Assembly: GCA_963734365.1 (NCBI GenBank) | Contig: CAVTGV010000004.1 | Location: forward strand, 558,001 to 622,000 | Source: JACVRW01 sp963734365 | GTDB lineage: Bacteria; Actinomycetota; Thermoleophilia; Solirubrobacterales; Thermoleophilaceae | Direction: 5' to 3' | Length of the DNA stretch: 64,000 nt | Shown: positions 29,851 through 38,028 of the stretch, piece by piece | Position numbering within the stretch: the stretch's first letter is position 1 | How the letters are laid out: each line of letters starts with the position of its first letter | Notes under the pieces: model-generated | Database searches by the model: none | What the model was told of the DNA's origin: nothing | What the model saw: only the letters and a program-made list of their open reading frames with translations | Made by a program: the position numbers and the translations under genes

Positions 29851-30246
29851 TTACTCCCGCAGCCCTACGGCTTCGAGCGCTTCGGCCTCGCTGCGATAGA
29901 CGGCGAACCAGATCACTCGTCCGCCTCGGAACTCGAGGACCCCCCAACGGTCCTCCCGCATGCCGGCCCCACTACCTGCACCTTCGCCACTTGTGGTGAT
30001 GTGAATCAGCACTCGGCTACCAAGGGCGCGTATCTCGACGATCGACAGGGTCCAGTCGGGAAAGGCCGCCAGCAGTCCCGCCGCCCACTGTCGCAGGCCC
30101 TCGTGCCCACGGTACGGCCCTTCCACCTCAGAGATCAGCGTCTCGAATTCGACCTCTGGATCGTGGTAGCCGACCCACTCGTCGAAGTCACGGGCAAGAA
30201 AGGCCGCACAGGCCCGCCGAGCCATCTCCACGTTCTCCTGCGACAT
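29851..30246 (-). CDS. NTF2/SnoaL-like protein of the MSQEN family
   Basis: 131 aa. Starts MSQENVEMARRACAAFLARD and ends EALEAVGLRE. The central EVEFETLISEVEGPYRGHEG segment and strands RVLIHITTSG and RVIWFAVY fit the SnoaL-like NTF2 fold. It lies 3 nt downstream of a same-length paralogue (30250-30645), forming a tandem pair. The outermost residues are the best conserved parts among the three paralogues. Possible small-molecule isomerase or binding protein; no catalytic assignment. Confidence 0.78.
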   Translation of the reverse strand: MSQENVEMARRACAAFLARDFDEWVGYHDPEVEFETLISEVEGPYRGHEGLRQWAAGLLAAFPDWTLSIVEIRALGSRVLIHITTSGEGAGSGAGMREDRWGVLEFRGGRVIWFAVYRSEAEALEAVGLRE

Positions 30247-30249
30247 CGC

Positions 30250-30645
30250 CTACTCCGACAGCCCCACGGCTTCGAGAGCCTCTGCGTGAGTGGGGTACGC
30301 GTCGATCCGGACGATCTTTCCCGCCTCGACGGTGAAGACCACGGCGGAGTCCTCCTCCACCTGCAGATCGCTTCCCCGGCCGACCGCGTACAAGTGACAC
30401 AGCGCCGCCACCTGACCACCCGCGGGGACCAGGTGCTGTACCCGCATCTCGTACCTCGACCAAACCTCGTCCAGCTCGGCAAAGTAGCGGCGCAGGTCGT
30501 CGTGACCGCAATAGACGCGATCCATCGCGCTGAACCGCGACTGGAACCTCACCGACTCCGAGAGCGTGTCGAGATAGGCGGGCAGGTCGCGCGCGTTGTA
30601 CGCGTCCATGGTCCGACGAACCACCTCCATGTTCTCCGCCGACAT
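30250..30645 (-). CDS. NTF2/SnoaL-like protein of the MSQEN family (tandem paralogue)
   Basis: 131 aa from ATG 30645, beginning MSAENMEVVRRTMDAYNARD and ending EALEAVGLSE. Longer in-frame starts upstream are rejected because the family N-terminus is so constant. First gene of a two-gene unit. Its 17-nt leader GGGATACTCGCCTAGCG matches that of the island paralogue at 23140 with one difference, hinting at a shared promoter type. Fold NTF2-like; function unknown. Confidence 0.78.
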   Translation of the reverse strand: MSAENMEVVRRTMDAYNARDLPAYLDTLSESVRFQSRFSAMDRVYCGHDDLRRYFAELDEVWSRYEMRVQHLVPAGGQVAALCHLYAVGRGSDLQVEEDSAVVFTVEAGKIVRIDAYPTHAEALEAVGLSE

Positions 30646-30662
30646 CGCTAGGCGAGTATCCC
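30646..30662 (-). promoter_or_regulatory. Conserved leader of MSQEN-type gene
   Basis: GGGATACTCGCCTAGCG immediately before ATG 30645, with GATACT 9 nt upstream of the start. See the twin at 23141-23157. Confidence 0.4.
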
Positions 30663-30760
30663 GCGGCTCGTGGCCGCCGCGCTGGTGGGCTAGTCGGTTG
30701 CGACTCCTAGCGTGTCGGCCGCGGCTGAGATAGGGTGCACGCGTTTCGGAGTAGGCCCCC

Positions 30761-31576
30761 ATGGAACCCTGGCTTGCCGCGTTAATCATCCTTGGTGTCG
30801 CCGCGCTGAGCGCAGCGGGAATGCTTCTCGTTCGCCGGCGCGCGCCGGCGGGAACGTTCTTTAACGATCCGATTCCCGGTGGAGCCGTGTACACGGTGGC
30901 GGGTACCGCCTACATGGTGATCGTCGCATTCGTCTTCTTCATCGCATTCGAGAACTACGGCGGCGCCAAGTCCGACGCCGAGGAGGAGGCGACCGCCACG
31001 CTCGCGATGTTCCACGCCGCCAGCCCGTTCGGCCCGGCGGCCCGCGCGGAGTTGCAGGGGCAGACGATCTGCTACGCGCGCGAAGTCATCTCGGACGGCT
31101 GGCCCGCGATGCGGGAAGGCGGAGGGAGTCCGGTGGTGGACGCGAGGGTCTCGGCGATGGAGGATTCCGCCGAACAGATCCCGGTCAACGACACCAAACA
31201 GGCCGCCGCCTTTGAACACTGGTTCACGTTGAACGAGGAGCGGCGACAGGGAAGGCAGGGCCGGATCGGCGAAGCAGAAGGATTGGTGCCCCCGGTTGTC
31301 TGGTTGATCCTGATCATCGGCGCGGTCGTGGTGATCACCTCGGTCGCTCTTTTCGCGGATCCAAAGGAGGCGGCAGCTACGCAGGCAGCACTGGCCGCCG
31401 CGGTGGCGATCATCGTCGTCTCGGGGCTGGTCCTGGTGCGATTTCTCGATCAGCCGTATGAGGACAAGAGCGGCAGCATCAAACCGACGGCGATGGAGAG
31501 ATCGCTGGTGCTGATGGAGAGGGAGCATCGAGAGCGGGGTGGAGCGGTCATCTCGTGCGCCGACCTAGCCCGTTGA
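30761..31576 (+). CDS. DUF4239-type membrane protein
   Basis: 271 aa. Two N-terminal TM helices (LAALIILGVAALSAAGMLLV; YMVIVAFVFFIAF), a long charged helical region beginning EEEATATLAMFHAA, and two C-terminal TM helices (VVWLILIIGAVVVI; AALAAAVAIIVVSGLVLVRF). This order is the DUF4239 (bestrophin-like) layout. No pore function has been shown to my knowledge for this family. Single gene, divergent from the NTF2 pair. Confidence 0.75.
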   Translation: MEPWLAALIILGVAALSAAGMLLVRRRAPAGTFFNDPIPGGAVYTVAGTAYMVIVAFVFFIAFENYGGAKSDAEEEATATLAMFHAASPFGPAARAELQGQTICYAREVISDGWPAMREGGGSPVVDARVSAMEDSAEQIPVNDTKQAAAFEHWFTLNEERRQGRQGRIGEAEGLVPPVVWLILIIGAVVVITSVALFADPKEAAATQAALAAAVAIIVVSGLVLVRFLDQPYEDKSGSIKPTAMERSLVLMEREHRERGGAVISCADLAR

Positions 31577-31780
31577 GAGAGAGCTGCGTCCCGACCGGCT
31601 AACCGCAGCCTGGATGCCGCGTGCGCGGCGGGCGACGATGTCGTCGTGGTGGCGCTCCTGACGGACACCAGCCGAGAGGTCGCATCCCGGTCGAGCGTGC
31701 GGCCACAACGCAAGACCGACGGCAGCTCTGACGTTGGCTGGTCAGCCTGTCTCCCGACTCCCCCAAGGAGCGCCCCCCGG

Positions 31781-32680
31781 ATGACCAGCTCACGCGCCGC
31801 CCTGACGACCTTCACCGTTGCGCTGGCCGCGCTGCTGCTGGCAGTCCCCGCCGGCGCCTCCGCCCAGGTCGTCTGCGGGGACATCATCACCCGCGACACC
31901 ACTCTGACCGAGGACCTCAGCTGCGACGAGGCCAGCGGCCGGCCCGCCCCCGCCCCCGACGCGAGCTGGCGTTACGCCCTGCTGATCGGCGCCGACAACG
32001 TCACGCTCAACCTCAACGGACACCAGGTGAACACCGACGGGCTAGCGATCGGCGTCTACAGCCACCGCAGAGTCACGATCCGCAACGGCGCGAGCGCCAA
32101 CATCACCCTGGTCGACACCAGCGACAGCCGGCTTGCTCAGCTCACCACCGTCGGCGCCGGCTGGGTATCGCTGCGGCGTTCCGACCGAAACCAAATCGAG
32201 GCCAGCGAGGTTCGTGGCATCAGCCTCTGGCACTCGAACGACAACCGGATCAGCGACAGCAGCTCCATCGGCGAAGGCGGCGGAGTGTCTCTCTACGCCT
32301 CCGACCGCAACCGCATTCGTCGCAGCACGCTGTGCGCCGGCATGGGCTACCCGCTGTTCGTCGACCAGTCAAACGACAACCTGATCCGGCACAACACCGT
32401 GCCCGACGGCGGCGAGTGCTCCTTCCGCGGCCCGGGCATGATCGTCACCGCGGACAGCGCCGGCAATCGCCTGATCGCCAACACCGTCACCGGCATCCGT
32501 GACTACGACGGCATCAAGGTGGACAGCCCGAACACCACATTGATCCGCAACACCGCCAACTTCAACGGCGCCTACGGCATCGAAGCCGTACCCGGCGTGA
32601 AGTCCGGAATCAACTACGCCTCAGGCAACGCCAACCCCGCCCAGTGTCTCAACGTGCGCTGCCGCAGCACCGGCCGCTGA
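31781..32680 (+). CDS. Secreted right-handed parallel beta-helix protein (NosD/pectate-lyase-like)
   Basis: 299 aa from ATG 31781 with AAGGAG upstream. Signal peptide about 1-28 (LTTFTVALAALLLAVPAGASA). The mature protein consists of short repeats such as NDNRISDSSSIG, SDRNRIRRSTLC and NDNLIRHNTVPD, rungs of a parallel beta-helix with the NxI/RIxxNT pattern of NosD-like carbohydrate-binding or lyase proteins. Paired Cys near the N-terminus (VCGD, SCDEA) suggest an extracellular disulfide. Substrate unknown. Confidence 0.75.
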   Translation: MTSSRAALTTFTVALAALLLAVPAGASAQVVCGDIITRDTTLTEDLSCDEASGRPAPAPDASWRYALLIGADNVTLNLNGHQVNTDGLAIGVYSHRRVTIRNGASANITLVDTSDSRLAQLTTVGAGWVSLRRSDRNQIEASEVRGISLWHSNDNRISDSSSIGEGGGVSLYASDRNRIRRSTLCAGMGYPLFVDQSNDNLIRHNTVPDGGECSFRGPGMIVTADSAGNRLIANTVTGIRDYDGIKVDSPNTTLIRNTANFNGAYGIEAVPGVKSGINYASGNANPAQCLNVRCRSTGR

Positions 32681-32708
32681 GCGACGCCAAGCCCGCAGCC
32701 GCTCGTCT

Positions 32709-32747
32709 GTCCTGACTTCACCCCCTCCTGGGGGGTCAATGCAGGAC
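32709..32747 (+). repeat. 39-nt hairpin element, copy 3
   Basis: Outer arms GTCCTG and CAGGAC, inner arms CCCCC and GGGGG. Exactly the same length and arrangement as the copies at 44411 and 44607, which share GTCCTGACTTC and GTCAA but differ in the inner arms. It lies 28 nt after the beta-helix gene stop, a terminator-like position, without a T tract. Confidence 0.6.
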
Positions 32748-32820
32748 GAAACCCCCGTCGAGAACCGCTGCGGCCACGGCGCGCGTGAGACAGCCGCGCG
32801 CGTCAGCCACAATTCGTGGC

Positions 32821-33471
32821 GTGCGCCCCTCCCGCCTCGTCCTGCTCACGCTCGCCGCGGCCCTCGCTCTCGGCGTCGGTGGCCGGGTGCTCGTGCGCGC
32901 CGGCTGGGAGCTGCCCCGAGGTCAGGACCTCGCCAGCGCGGGCGCGGTGGCCAAGGCGCTCGGGGCGCCGTGGCTGGCCGCGGCGTGGGGCCTCGGTGCG
33001 CTGGCCGGCTCGCGCCTGCGCGGCGCCGTGGCGGGCGCGGCGGCGCTCGTGCTCGGCACGGTGTGCTGGTACTTCGTGAGCCTCGCCCTCTCCGGTCCGG
33101 GCGCCGTGCACTACGTGGTGCCGGTGTCGATGGCCTGGTCGCTGGTGGCCGGGACGGCCGGGGCCGCGTTCGGGCTGGTGGGAGCGATGTGGCGGGATGG
33201 CAGCTCGGCGGCGCGCGCCGCCAGCATCGCGCTGCTGGCCGGCGCACTCGCCGGCGAGGCAGTGCTGCTGTCGGGCGAGTGGACCGGCCGCGCCGCGCGC
33301 CTCGTGCTCGGCCTGGAGCTGCTGGCGGCGATGACCGCCCTGATGCTCTCCCGCCGCCGGGCGCCGCTGATCCTCACGCTCGGCCTGTTCGTGTTGGCCG
33401 CGGTGACCTTCGCGGGCGTGGAGGACGCCGCCCGGGACACCGTGCGGCTGGTGGGCTGGAGCGGGCCCTGA
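32821..33471 (+). CDS. Polytopic membrane protein, hypothetical
   Basis: 216 aa from GTG 32821. About six or seven Ala/Leu/Gly-rich helices, e.g. LVLLTLAAALALGVGGRVLV and LTLGLFVLAAVTFAGV at the end. The layout resembles small actinobacterial DUF6518-type membrane proteins, tentatively. It precedes the phosphoesterase gene by 15 nt and is probably cotranscribed. Confidence 0.6.
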   Translation: MRPSRLVLLTLAAALALGVGGRVLVRAGWELPRGQDLASAGAVAKALGAPWLAAAWGLGALAGSRLRGAVAGAAALVLGTVCWYFVSLALSGPGAVHYVVPVSMAWSLVAGTAGAAFGLVGAMWRDGSSAARAASIALLAGALAGEAVLLSGEWTGRAARLVLGLELLAAMTALMLSRRRAPLILTLGLFVLAAVTFAGVEDAARDTVRLVGWSGP

Positions 33472-33486
33472 GGTAGCGTCCCGCGC

Positions 33487-34149
33487 GTGCTGGCGCTGCT
33501 GTACGACGTGCACGGCAACCTGCCCGCCCTCGAGGCCGTGCTCGCGGACGCATCCGCGGACCGCTATCTGCTCGGCGGCGACTACGCCGTGGGCGGAGCC
33601 TGGCCGGTGGAGACCGTCGCCCGGCTGCGCGAGCTCGAGCCCGCGACCTGGATCCGGGGCAACACCGAGCGCTGGCTGGTCGATCGCTCCGACGCCCCCG
33701 AGCCGGTCCATCCGCTGATCGACGTCTGCCGGGAGGCGCTCGGCGAGGACGCCATCGAGGAGCTGGTGGCTCTGCCGGAGTCGGCGACCGAGGACGATGT
33801 CCTCTACTGCCACGCGTCGCCCGGTTCGGACATGGACAGCTTCCTGCCCGAGCCGCGCGACGAGGACGCCGAGCTGCTGATGGGCGTGGAGGCGCGGCGC
33901 GTGGTGTTCGGCCACACCCATCTCGCGTTCGAGCGCCCGGGCCCGGCCAACATCCACCTCGTCAACCCCGGCAGCGTGGGAATGCCGTGGGACGGCGACC
34001 ACCGCGCGGCCTACGCGCTCGTGGACGACGACGGTGGCGTGGAGCTGCGCCGGGTGGAGTACGACTGGCGTGCGTCGGCCCGGGCGGTCCGCGAACGAGT
34101 GGGCGAGCTGCCCGCGCGGCGGCTGGAAGCGGCACGCTTCGACGTGTAG
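33487..34149 (+). CDS. Calcineurin-like metallophosphoesterase (YfcE/MJ0936 type)
   Basis: 220 aa from GTG 33487. Metal-site motifs in order: YDVHGN (D-x-H), LLGGDYAVGG (GD), RGNTE (GNxE), YCHASPGS (H) and VFGHTHLAF (GHTH), then NPGSVGMPW. This is a complete binuclear phosphoesterase, likely cleaving small phosphodiesters. Its place ahead of the phosphate uptake genes may be functional but is not proof. Confidence 0.85.
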   Translation: MLALLYDVHGNLPALEAVLADASADRYLLGGDYAVGGAWPVETVARLRELEPATWIRGNTERWLVDRSDAPEPVHPLIDVCREALGEDAIEELVALPESATEDDVLYCHASPGSDMDSFLPEPRDEDAELLMGVEARRVVFGHTHLAFERPGPANIHLVNPGSVGMPWDGDHRAAYALVDDDGGVELRRVEYDWRASARAVRERVGELPARRLEAARFDV

Positions 34150-34181
34150 GTGACCAGACCCTCTGGTAGCTTGGCCCGGAC

Positions 34182-34805
34182 GTGCGGCTCTCGAACGTCA
34201 TCGCGCCGAAGGACCGCCAGTTCTTCGATCTGTTCGAGGAGGCCGGCGGCAACATCGTGCGGGCCGCGGGACTGCTCGAGGAGATGTTGCTCGAGTACCC
34301 CGAGCGGGCCGACTTGGCGCGCGAGATCCTGATCTGCGAGCAGGACGGCGACCGGATCACGCACGACATCATCCAGCGGCTCAACCAGACGTTCGTGACT
34401 CCGATCGACCGGGAGGACATTCACGAGCTCTCCTCGGCACTCGACGACGTTGTCGACTACACCGAGGAGGTGGCCGACTACCTCGGCCTGTACAAGATCG
34501 AGGCGCCGATGACACAGGCCCAGGACCTGGCACGGGTCCTGCACGCCGCCGCCCGTCAGATCGCCGAGGCGATGCCCCGGCTGCGCGGCTTCAAGGACAT
34601 CTCGCACTACACGGTCGAGATCAACCGGCTCGAGAACGACGGCGACCGGATCACACGCGAGGCGATCGCCTCCCTCTTCGACAACGGCATCGACCCGATG
34701 GTCGTGATCCGCTGGAAGGACATCTTCGAGCGGCTGGAGGACGCGATCGACTCGACCGAGCACGTCGCCAACATCCTCGAGGGGATCGTCATCAAGAACT
34801 CCTGA
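34182..34805 (+). CDS. DUF47 (PhoU-like) protein, Pit partner
   Basis: 207 aa from GTG 34182. All-helical with the paired PhoU-like ExxxD signatures: ICEQDGDRITHDIIQRLN and INRLENDGDRITREAIASL, which bind metal clusters in PhoU-fold proteins. DUF47 genes typically sit directly upstream of pit, as here (10-nt gap), and are thought to regulate the transporter. Confidence 0.87.
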   Translation: MRLSNVIAPKDRQFFDLFEEAGGNIVRAAGLLEEMLLEYPERADLAREILICEQDGDRITHDIIQRLNQTFVTPIDREDIHELSSALDDVVDYTEEVADYLGLYKIEAPMTQAQDLARVLHAAARQIAEAMPRLRGFKDISHYTVEINRLENDGDRITREAIASLFDNGIDPMVVIRWKDIFERLEDAIDSTEHVANILEGIVIKNS

Positions 34806-34815
34806 CCGGGAGCCC

Positions 34816-35940
34816 ATGGGCAGCGAGATAATCGTCGTGATCGTCGTTGCGACGGCGCTCACTTTCGACTTCACCAACGGTTTTCACGACACCGCCAACG
34901 TCGTGGCCACGTCCATCTCCACGCGGGCGATGGCGCCCCGGATCGCGGTGGGGTACGCGGCGATCCTGAACTTCGTCGGCGCGTTCATCTCCCAGGCGGT
35001 GGCGGCGACGGTGGCCGAAGACGTGGTGAACGCGAACGCGATCACTCTCCTGGCGGTGTTCGCGGGTCTGGTGGGAGCGATCGCCTGGAACCTGATCACC
35101 TGGTACTTCGGACTCCCCTCGAGCTCGTCACACGCCCTGATCGGCGGCATCGTCGGGGCCGTGCTCGTGGCGGAGGGAACGAGCGCGATCTACTTCGAGG
35201 AGGGCCTGCTCGGCAAGGTGATGATCCCGGCGGTGGTGGCACCGATCCTCGCCTTCGTGGTCGCCGGCCTGGCCATCCTCCTGCTCTACCGGATCGTCGG
35301 ACGCCTGCATCCCGGGCCGGTCACCAGCGGCTTCCGCTTCGGCCAGGTCCTGTCCGGCGGGCTGCTCGCGCTGGCGCACGGCACCAACGACGCCCAGAAG
35401 ACCATGGGCGTGATCACTCTCGCCCTGGTGGCCAACGGCACGATCTCCGCCGACGACTTCCATGTGCCGACGTGGGTGGTGGTCTCGGCGGCCACGGCGA
35501 TCGCCCTCGGCACCTACGTGGGCGGCTGGCGGATCATCAAGACGATGGGCAGCCGCATCCACAAGATGGACTCGGCCCAGGGGTTCGCCGCGCAGGGGGC
35601 GGGCGCAGCCGTGATCCTGGCCGCCTCCAAGGTCGGCTTTCCGCTGTCCACCACGCACACGATCTCGGGCGCCGTGATCGGCTCGGGCGCGGCCAAGCGC
35701 CTGTCCGCCGTGCGCTGGGGGGTTGCGGGCAACATCGTGGTGGCCTGGGTGCTGACCCTCCCCGGGGCGGCGCTCATCGGCGCCTTCACCTACCTCGTCA
35801 CGCGCGCGTTCGGCACCGGGGCCGCCGGCCCCATCGTGGTATCGGGCCTGATCCTGATCGGCGCGGCCTACCTCTTCGTTCGCCGGGCCCAGGGGCGCTC
35901 TCCCGGCGCCCCGGCCGCCGCGCCCGAGGCGTCCACGTGA
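34816..35940 (+). CDS. pit: Low-affinity inorganic phosphate transporter
   Basis: 374 aa, about 10 TM helices. The two inverted PD001131-type signatures are clear: DFTNGFHDTANVVATSI near the N-terminus and ALAHGTNDAQKTMGVI near 190, plus GLPSSSSHALIGG and FPLSTTHTISGAV. It imports phosphate, usually as a metal-phosphate complex with protons. Coupled to the upstream DUF47 gene and overlapping a small downstream membrane-protein gene by 4 nt. Confidence 0.9.
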   Translation: MGSEIIVVIVVATALTFDFTNGFHDTANVVATSISTRAMAPRIAVGYAAILNFVGAFISQAVAATVAEDVVNANAITLLAVFAGLVGAIAWNLITWYFGLPSSSSHALIGGIVGAVLVAEGTSAIYFEEGLLGKVMIPAVVAPILAFVVAGLAILLLYRIVGRLHPGPVTSGFRFGQVLSGGLLALAHGTNDAQKTMGVITLALVANGTISADDFHVPTWVVVSAATAIALGTYVGGWRIIKTMGSRIHKMDSAQGFAAQGAGAAVILAASKVGFPLSTTHTISGAVIGSGAAKRLSAVRWGVAGNIVVAWVLTLPGAALIGAFTYLVTRAFGTGAAGPIVVSGLILIGAAYLFVRRAQGRSPGAPAAAPEAST

Positions 35941-36176
35941 TCATCGCCGTGGTCGACACCGGCGACCTGCTCGAGGTGATCTGGGTGTCGCTGCTCGCCG
36001 GGGTCTCGGTCACATCGATCTTCGGGTTCGCGATCCTGGGCGCCACCCGGGCCACCGAGATGCGCCGCGAGGGTCACTACGCCGGCGCGGCGGCATTTGC
36101 GACGGTGGGACTGCTCGCGATAGCCGTCGTGCTCGGAGCGATCGCCTTCGCGATCATCGTCCTGGTCGACAAGTAG
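35937..36176 (+). CDS. Small two-helix membrane protein coupled to pit
   Basis: 79 aa from GTG 35937 (GTGA overlap with the pit stop). Helix one LLEVIWVSLLAGVSVTSIFG, a short loop with ATRATEMRREGHYAGA, and helix two LLAIAVVLGAIAFAIIVLV. The loop Arg/Glu/His pattern looks conserved-like. Third gene of a DUF47-pit operon; a transporter accessory subunit is a plausible inference. Confidence 0.65.
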   Translation: MIIAVVDTGDLLEVIWVSLLAGVSVTSIFGFAILGATRATEMRREGHYAGAAAFATVGLLAIAVVLGAIAFAIIVLVDK

Positions 36177-36183
36177 CTCGTCG

Positions 36184-37263
36184 TCAGGCCGCGGTGAGCG
36201 TGAGCAGACGCTCGAGGTCGTCTTCGTCGGACCAGCCTCCCACGGAGGCCCGCACCAGCGGGTGGCCCGGGAACGAGCGGATCACCACGCCCGCGGCGAA
36301 CGCGCGCTCCACCAACTCGGGGGCGTCCTCCTCGCCAAAGGTCACGAGCGTCGTCTCGTCCCGTGGCGAGACGTCGCGGCCCTGCTCGGCGAGCCGCTCG
36401 GCGAGCATGCCGGCCAGGCCGGCCGCCCGGGCCTGCACCGCGGCCACGCCCGCTTCCTCGAGCACGTCGAGCGCCCCCAGGGCGAAGGCCAACTGGTGGG
36501 CCGCCCCGAGACCCGTGCCCAGACGGCGGGCGTCCTCGTGGAGGGCCGACTCGAGCGGCTGCGAGGGATCCTCGAGCACGTGATAGCCCGGCCAGGGAGG
36601 GTCGAGCCGGGGGCACAGCTCGGGGCGCACGTACAGATAGCCGAGCCCGTTGGGCCCGCACAGCCACTTCTGCCCCGAGGCGGCGTAGAAGTCGCAACCC
36701 AGCGCCGCGACGTCGACCCCCACCGCGCCGAGGCCCTGGGCGCCGTCGAGCAGAACGATCGCGGAACTGGCTGCCAGGGCGGAGGTGTCCATGACGCGGC
36801 CGGTCAGCCAGGACACGTGCGAGCACGCCACCAGGCGGGTATCCGGCCGGATCTCGCCGGGCAGCTCCTCGAAGGGAGCCACGCGCAGCCGCACTCCGCG
36901 GCTCTCCCGCGCAACGGCGAGCGGCGCCAGCAGGCCGGGGTGCTCCTCGTCGGAGGTGAGCACCTCGTCGCCGGGGCGCAGGTCGAGCGCGAGCAGCGCG
37001 GCGTTGATGCCGTCGGTGGTCGCGCCGGTGACGATCAGCTCCTCGGGCCGGCAGTTGACCAGTCCCGCCACCCGGGCTCGCAGCTCGGCGTCCATCTCGA
37101 ACATCGACTCGAAGAACTCGCGGCCGCCGCGGCCCCCGTCGAGCTGCCGCCTGAGCGACTCCTCCGCGGCCGCCACGGCCCGGGCCGGCACGGGCCCGCT
37201 CGTCCCGGCGTTCAGGTAGGCGTGGTGCGCGAGCACCGGGAACTGGGCGCGCAGGTCATGCAC
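36184..37263 (-). CDS. Class V aminotransferase-like PLP enzyme (cysteine desulfurase/IPNE-like)
   Basis: 359 aa from GTG 37263. Fold type I PLP enzyme: N-terminal YLNAGTSGPVP, EELIVTGATTDGINAALLAL, cofactor Asp/Gln region VLLDGAQGLGAVGVDV, and PLP Lys in YAASGQKWLCGPNGLGYLYV. This combination is typical of IscS/isopenicillin-N-epimerase-like proteins; without a flexible Cys loop it is unlikely to be a standard desulfurase. It diverges from the MBL hydrolase gene with 27 nt between starts. Confidence 0.85.
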   Translation of the reverse strand: MHDLRAQFPVLAHHAYLNAGTSGPVPARAVAAAEESLRRQLDGGRGGREFFESMFEMDAELRARVAGLVNCRPEELIVTGATTDGINAALLALDLRPGDEVLTSDEEHPGLLAPLAVARESRGVRLRVAPFEELPGEIRPDTRLVACSHVSWLTGRVMDTSALAASSAIVLLDGAQGLGAVGVDVAALGCDFYAASGQKWLCGPNGLGYLYVRPELCPRLDPPWPGYHVLEDPSQPLESALHEDARRLGTGLGAAHQLAFALGALDVLEEAGVAAVQARAAGLAGMLAERLAEQGRDVSPRDETTLVTFGEEDAPELVERAFAAGVVIRSFPGHPLVRASVGGWSDEDDLERLLTLTAA

Positions 37264-37290
37264 GGGCCCGGATACTAGGCTCCGCCCAAC

Positions 37291-38028
37291 ATGATCATCG
37301 AGCGCTCCATGCACCCCGACTGGCTGTCCAACACCTATCTCGTGGCGGACGTGGAGGGCGGCACCGCGGTGGTGATAGACGCCGGGGGACCGTCCGGGCC
37401 GCTGCTCGAGGCGGCGGAGCGCCTGGGGGTGGACGTCGAGCTCCTGTTGCTCACCCACCACCACGTGGACCACGTGGCCGAGGCGCAGGTCTGGCGCGAG
37501 CGGCACGGCGTCGAGACGGTTGCTCACCCGATCGAGGCAGGCCTGCTCGACGGCGTGGACCGCGCCACCGAGCCGGGAGAGGTGATCGAGGCCGGTGCGC
37601 TGGCCATCGGGTCGGTGCACACGCCGGGCCACACGGCGGGGATGCTCAACTTCGTGATCGACGGCACCGACGTGTTCACCGGAGACACGCTGTTCCGCCG
37701 CTCGGTGGGCGGTGTCCGCGCCCCCGGATCCACGAGCTTCGACGACCTCAGGCGCTCGATCATGGACGTGCTGATGGAACTCCCGCCGGAGACCCGGCTG
37801 CACCCGGGCCATACCGACCCCACCACGGTCGCCGACGAGTGGGAGTCCAACCCCTTCGTGCGGCTGTGGCGCGGCCTCGACGAGGAGGGAACCGAGCAGT
37901 GCCGGGTCGGGGACGAAGAGGCGACTCTCGTGCTGTGGGCGCCCGACTACGACGGGGGCCACAAGGCCTGGGTCCGCTGGCCGGACGGCCGCGACGACAT
38001 CGTGCCGGGGAGCCGGGTCAGCCGCTGA
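37291..38028 (+). CDS. MBL-fold metallo-hydrolase (glyoxalase II-like)
   Basis: 245 aa. Metal motifs: THHHVDHV (HxHxDH), THTPGHTAG-type VHTPGHTAGM, GDTLFRRSVG and HPGHTDPTT. This is the glyoxalase II-like group that hydrolyses thioesters. A C-terminal extension of about 45 residues (TEQCRVGDEEATLVLWAPDY) is unusual. It overlaps the next gene through a probable CTGA junction. Confidence 0.87.
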   Translation: MIIERSMHPDWLSNTYLVADVEGGTAVVIDAGGPSGPLLEAAERLGVDVELLLLTHHHVDHVAEAQVWRERHGVETVAHPIEAGLLDGVDRATEPGEVIEAGALAIGSVHTPGHTAGMLNFVIDGTDVFTGDTLFRRSVGGVRAPGSTSFDDLRRSIMDVLMELPPETRLHPGHTDPTTVADEWESNPFVRLWRGLDEEGTEQCRVGDEEATLVLWAPDYDGGHKAWVRWPDGRDDIVPGSRVSR

